A stretch of 21,947 bases of DNA, taken from NCBI RefSeq assembly GCF_041904905.1, contig NZ_JAYRMI010000066.1:1-21947 (forward strand). Reading direction: 5' to 3'. This stretch comes from Zoogloea sp041904905. GTDB lineage: Bacteria > Pseudomonadota > Gammaproteobacteria > Burkholderiales > Rhodocyclaceae. The notes under the pieces are model-generated. The model was not told the origin of the DNA and made no database searches. It saw nothing but the letters and a program-made list of their open reading frames with translations. Below, piece by piece: positions 20,664 to 21,947 of this stretch (position 1 is the stretch's first letter; each line of letters starts with the position of its first letter). A program made the translations under genes and the position numbers.

Positions 20664-21947
20664 TCAGTGGCGAAGGGCGGCGGCCTGCCGAAGCACGAAA
20701 TCGACCGCCTGCTGGACGGTCATGTCGGAGGTATCGAGCAGCGCTGCATCCTCGCTTCTTTTCAGTGGCGCGACGGCGCGCTGGGAATCCCGGGCGTCGC
20801 GTTCGCGCAAGTCACTGAGCAGATCGTCCATGTTAGCAGGCATTCCTTTATCGATCAACTGCTTATATCGACGTTCGGCACGCGCTTCGGCGGAGGCCGT
20901 GAGAAAGATCTTGACCGGGGCATCGGGGAAGATCACCGAGCCGATGTCGCGCCCTTCGGCAACGAGCCCGGCGCCCCGCCGGTAGGCGCGCTGGCGCCAG
21001 AACAGGGCCTCACGGACGGCCGGCAACACGGCCACCTTGGACGCGCCCACCGAGCAGGCTTCGCTGCGGATGGCGTTGGTCACGTCGTCTTCGCCCAGAA
21101 AAACGGCGTCGCCCTCGAAGCGGGCCGGGAGCGCCGATGCGATGCGGGCCAGCGCAGCCTCGTCGTCCAGGGCCGCCCCGGCGCGCAGGCCGGCCAGGGC
21201 GACCAGTCGGTAGAGGGAGCCGCTATCGAGGTGCGCAAACCCCAGCGCCTCGGCAACCTTGGCGCCGACCGTGCCCTTGCCGGAGGCCGACGGGCCGTCG
21301 ATGGCGACGACCGGCACCGGGGTGGCGATGCGGGCAAAGGTGGTGAAGTACTCGGGGAAGGTCTTGTTCACGCACTTGGGGTCGTTGATGCGCACGTACG
21401 GGCCGCCCAGGGTGGCGAGGGAGAAGCACATTGCCATCCGGTGGTCTTCGTAGGTGTCGATGACCGCGCGCTCCAGCACCGCCGGCGGCGTGACGTGGAG
21501 GCTCTCGGGGTACTCCTCGACCGTCGCCCCGAGCTTGCGCAGCTCGTTGGCCATGGCGGCGATGCGGTCGGTCTCCTTGACGCGCCAGCTGCCGATGTTG
21601 CGCAGGTGGCTGGTGCCGTCGGCGAAGAGCGCCGCCACTGCCAGGGTCATGGCGGCATCGGGGATGTGGTTGAGATCCAGGTCGAAGGCCTTCAGCTTGC
21701 CCGACGCCGGGCCCCGGGCTTCGATCCAGTCGTCGCCCCAGGCGATCTCGGCGCCCATCGTGGCCAGCGCGTCGGCGAACTTCACGTCGCCCTGGATGCT
21801 CAGGCGGCCGGCGCCTTCGACCCGCACGGGCCCGCCGCCCAGCGCCCCGGCCGCCAGGAAGTAACTGGCGGACGAGGCGTCGCCCTCGACGGCGATCCGC
21901 CCGGGCGAGACGTAGCGCTGGCCGGCCGGCACCACGAAGCGGCTCCA
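20664..21947 (-). CDS. Bifunctional AroA-Cmk: EPSP synthase fused to cytidylate kinase (5' end cut off)
   Basis: 427 residues visible; the frame runs through the right edge, so roughly the first half of the EPSP synthase part is missing. The visible AroA part (about fragment residues 1-210) shows the second EPSP synthase domain: NHIPDAAMTLAVAALFADG, IGSWRVKETDRIAAMANELRKLGA and YEDHRMAMCFSLA. Without any stop it continues into a complete cytidylate kinase of about 215 residues that begins VPVVAIDGPSASGKGT (P-loop), with AEGRDIGSVIFPDAPVKIFLTA and DARDSQRAVAPLK. The first activity makes 5-enolpyruvylshikimate 3-phosphate for aromatic amino acids, the second phosphorylates CMP/dCMP. Such fusions are annotated in other betaproteobacteria; the aroA-cmk-rpsA order is the widespread unfused form. 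A frameshift joining two genes is unlikely since both domains are intact. Confidence 0.95.
   Translation of the reverse strand, partial: WSRFVVPAGQRYVSPGRIAVEGDASSASYFLAAGALGGGPVRVEGAGRLSIQGDVKFADALATMGAEIAWGDDWIEARGPASGKLKAFDLDLNHIPDAAMTLAVAALFADGTSHLRNIGSWRVKETDRIAAMANELRKLGATVEEYPESLHVTPPAVLERAVIDTYEDHRMAMCFSLATLGGPYVRINDPKCVNKTFPEYFTTFARIATPVPVVAIDGPSASGKGTVGAKVAEALGFAHLDSGSLYRLVALAGLRAGAALDDEAALARIASALPARFEGDAVFLGEDDVTNAIRSEACSVGASKVAVLPAVREALFWRQRAYRRGAGLVAEGRDIGSVIFPDAPVKIFLTASAEARAERRYKQLIDKGMPANMDDLLSDLRERDARDSQRAVAPLKRSEDAALLDTSDMTVQQAVDFVLRQAAALRH

Overview
The window looks like chromosomal DNA of a GC-rich betaproteobacterium, most likely of the Rhodocyclales/Azospira-Thauera type. 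This rests on gene content, gene order and protein style (an aroA-cmk fusion ahead of rpsA-ihfB-lapAB, an orn / M48 protease / rsgA neighbourhood, and pheT-ihfA-merR); no database search was made. Almost everything is core housekeeping. The one clearly accessory part is the left edge, which holds the trailer end of a type I-F CRISPR array.

Layout. 1-682: CRISPR array of 28-nt repeats and 32-nt spacers, running off the left edge and ending in a degenerate terminal repeat. 683-1062: non-coding, unusually AT-rich for this genome, with three TTAATTGCC copies, a perfect DnaA box and a bidirectional terminator. 1063-2956 (minus): an unknown 155-aa protein with an AT-hook-like tail, rnk, and an orn + 47-aa membrane-protein pair closed by a terminator. 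3098-5241 (plus): an M48/Ste24-like membrane protease, then rsgA, overlapping by 4 nt. 5245-5994 (minus): an Anbu proteasome-like protein without its usual partners in view. 6095-13447 (minus): thrS-infC-rpmI-rplT-pheS-pheT-ihfA-merR. 13597-13673 (minus): tRNA-Val(GAC) behind a consensus sigma-70 promoter. 13709-16899 (minus): a PolB-like 3'-5' exonuclease, cysM and ugd. 16992-21947 (minus): aroA-cmk (cut by the right edge), rpsA, ihfB, lapA and lapB.

How the genes work together. The central block is a translation operon: two aminoacyl-tRNA synthetases, IF-3, L35 and L20, plus IHF-alpha. The aroA-cmk/rpsA block supplies ribosomal protein S1 and IHF-beta, so both IHF subunits lie within about 12.5 kb of each other and of a CRISPR array whose class uses IHF for spacer capture. 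lapAB (LPS homeostasis) and ugd (UDP-glucuronate) are envelope functions; orn, rsgA and rnk serve RNA turnover, ribosome maturation and polymerase/nucleotide control.

The most interesting structure is regulatory. The leader between tRNA-Val and thrS holds a 9-codon ORF (MSRTCSKQD) with its own Shine-Dalgarno, nested inverted repeats and a strong terminator about 30 nt before thrS: an attenuator-like layout fused to a tRNA gene. infC appears to start at ATC. The infC-rpmI gap holds three hairpins where an L20 control element would be expected. rpsA has a poorly placed Shine-Dalgarno, as expected for S1 self-control. At the array, most spacers read best as protein on the reverse complement in one codon phase, which matches what a type I-F GG PAM would favour in GC-rich phage genes. 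I did not find a wholly new multi-gene system in this window.
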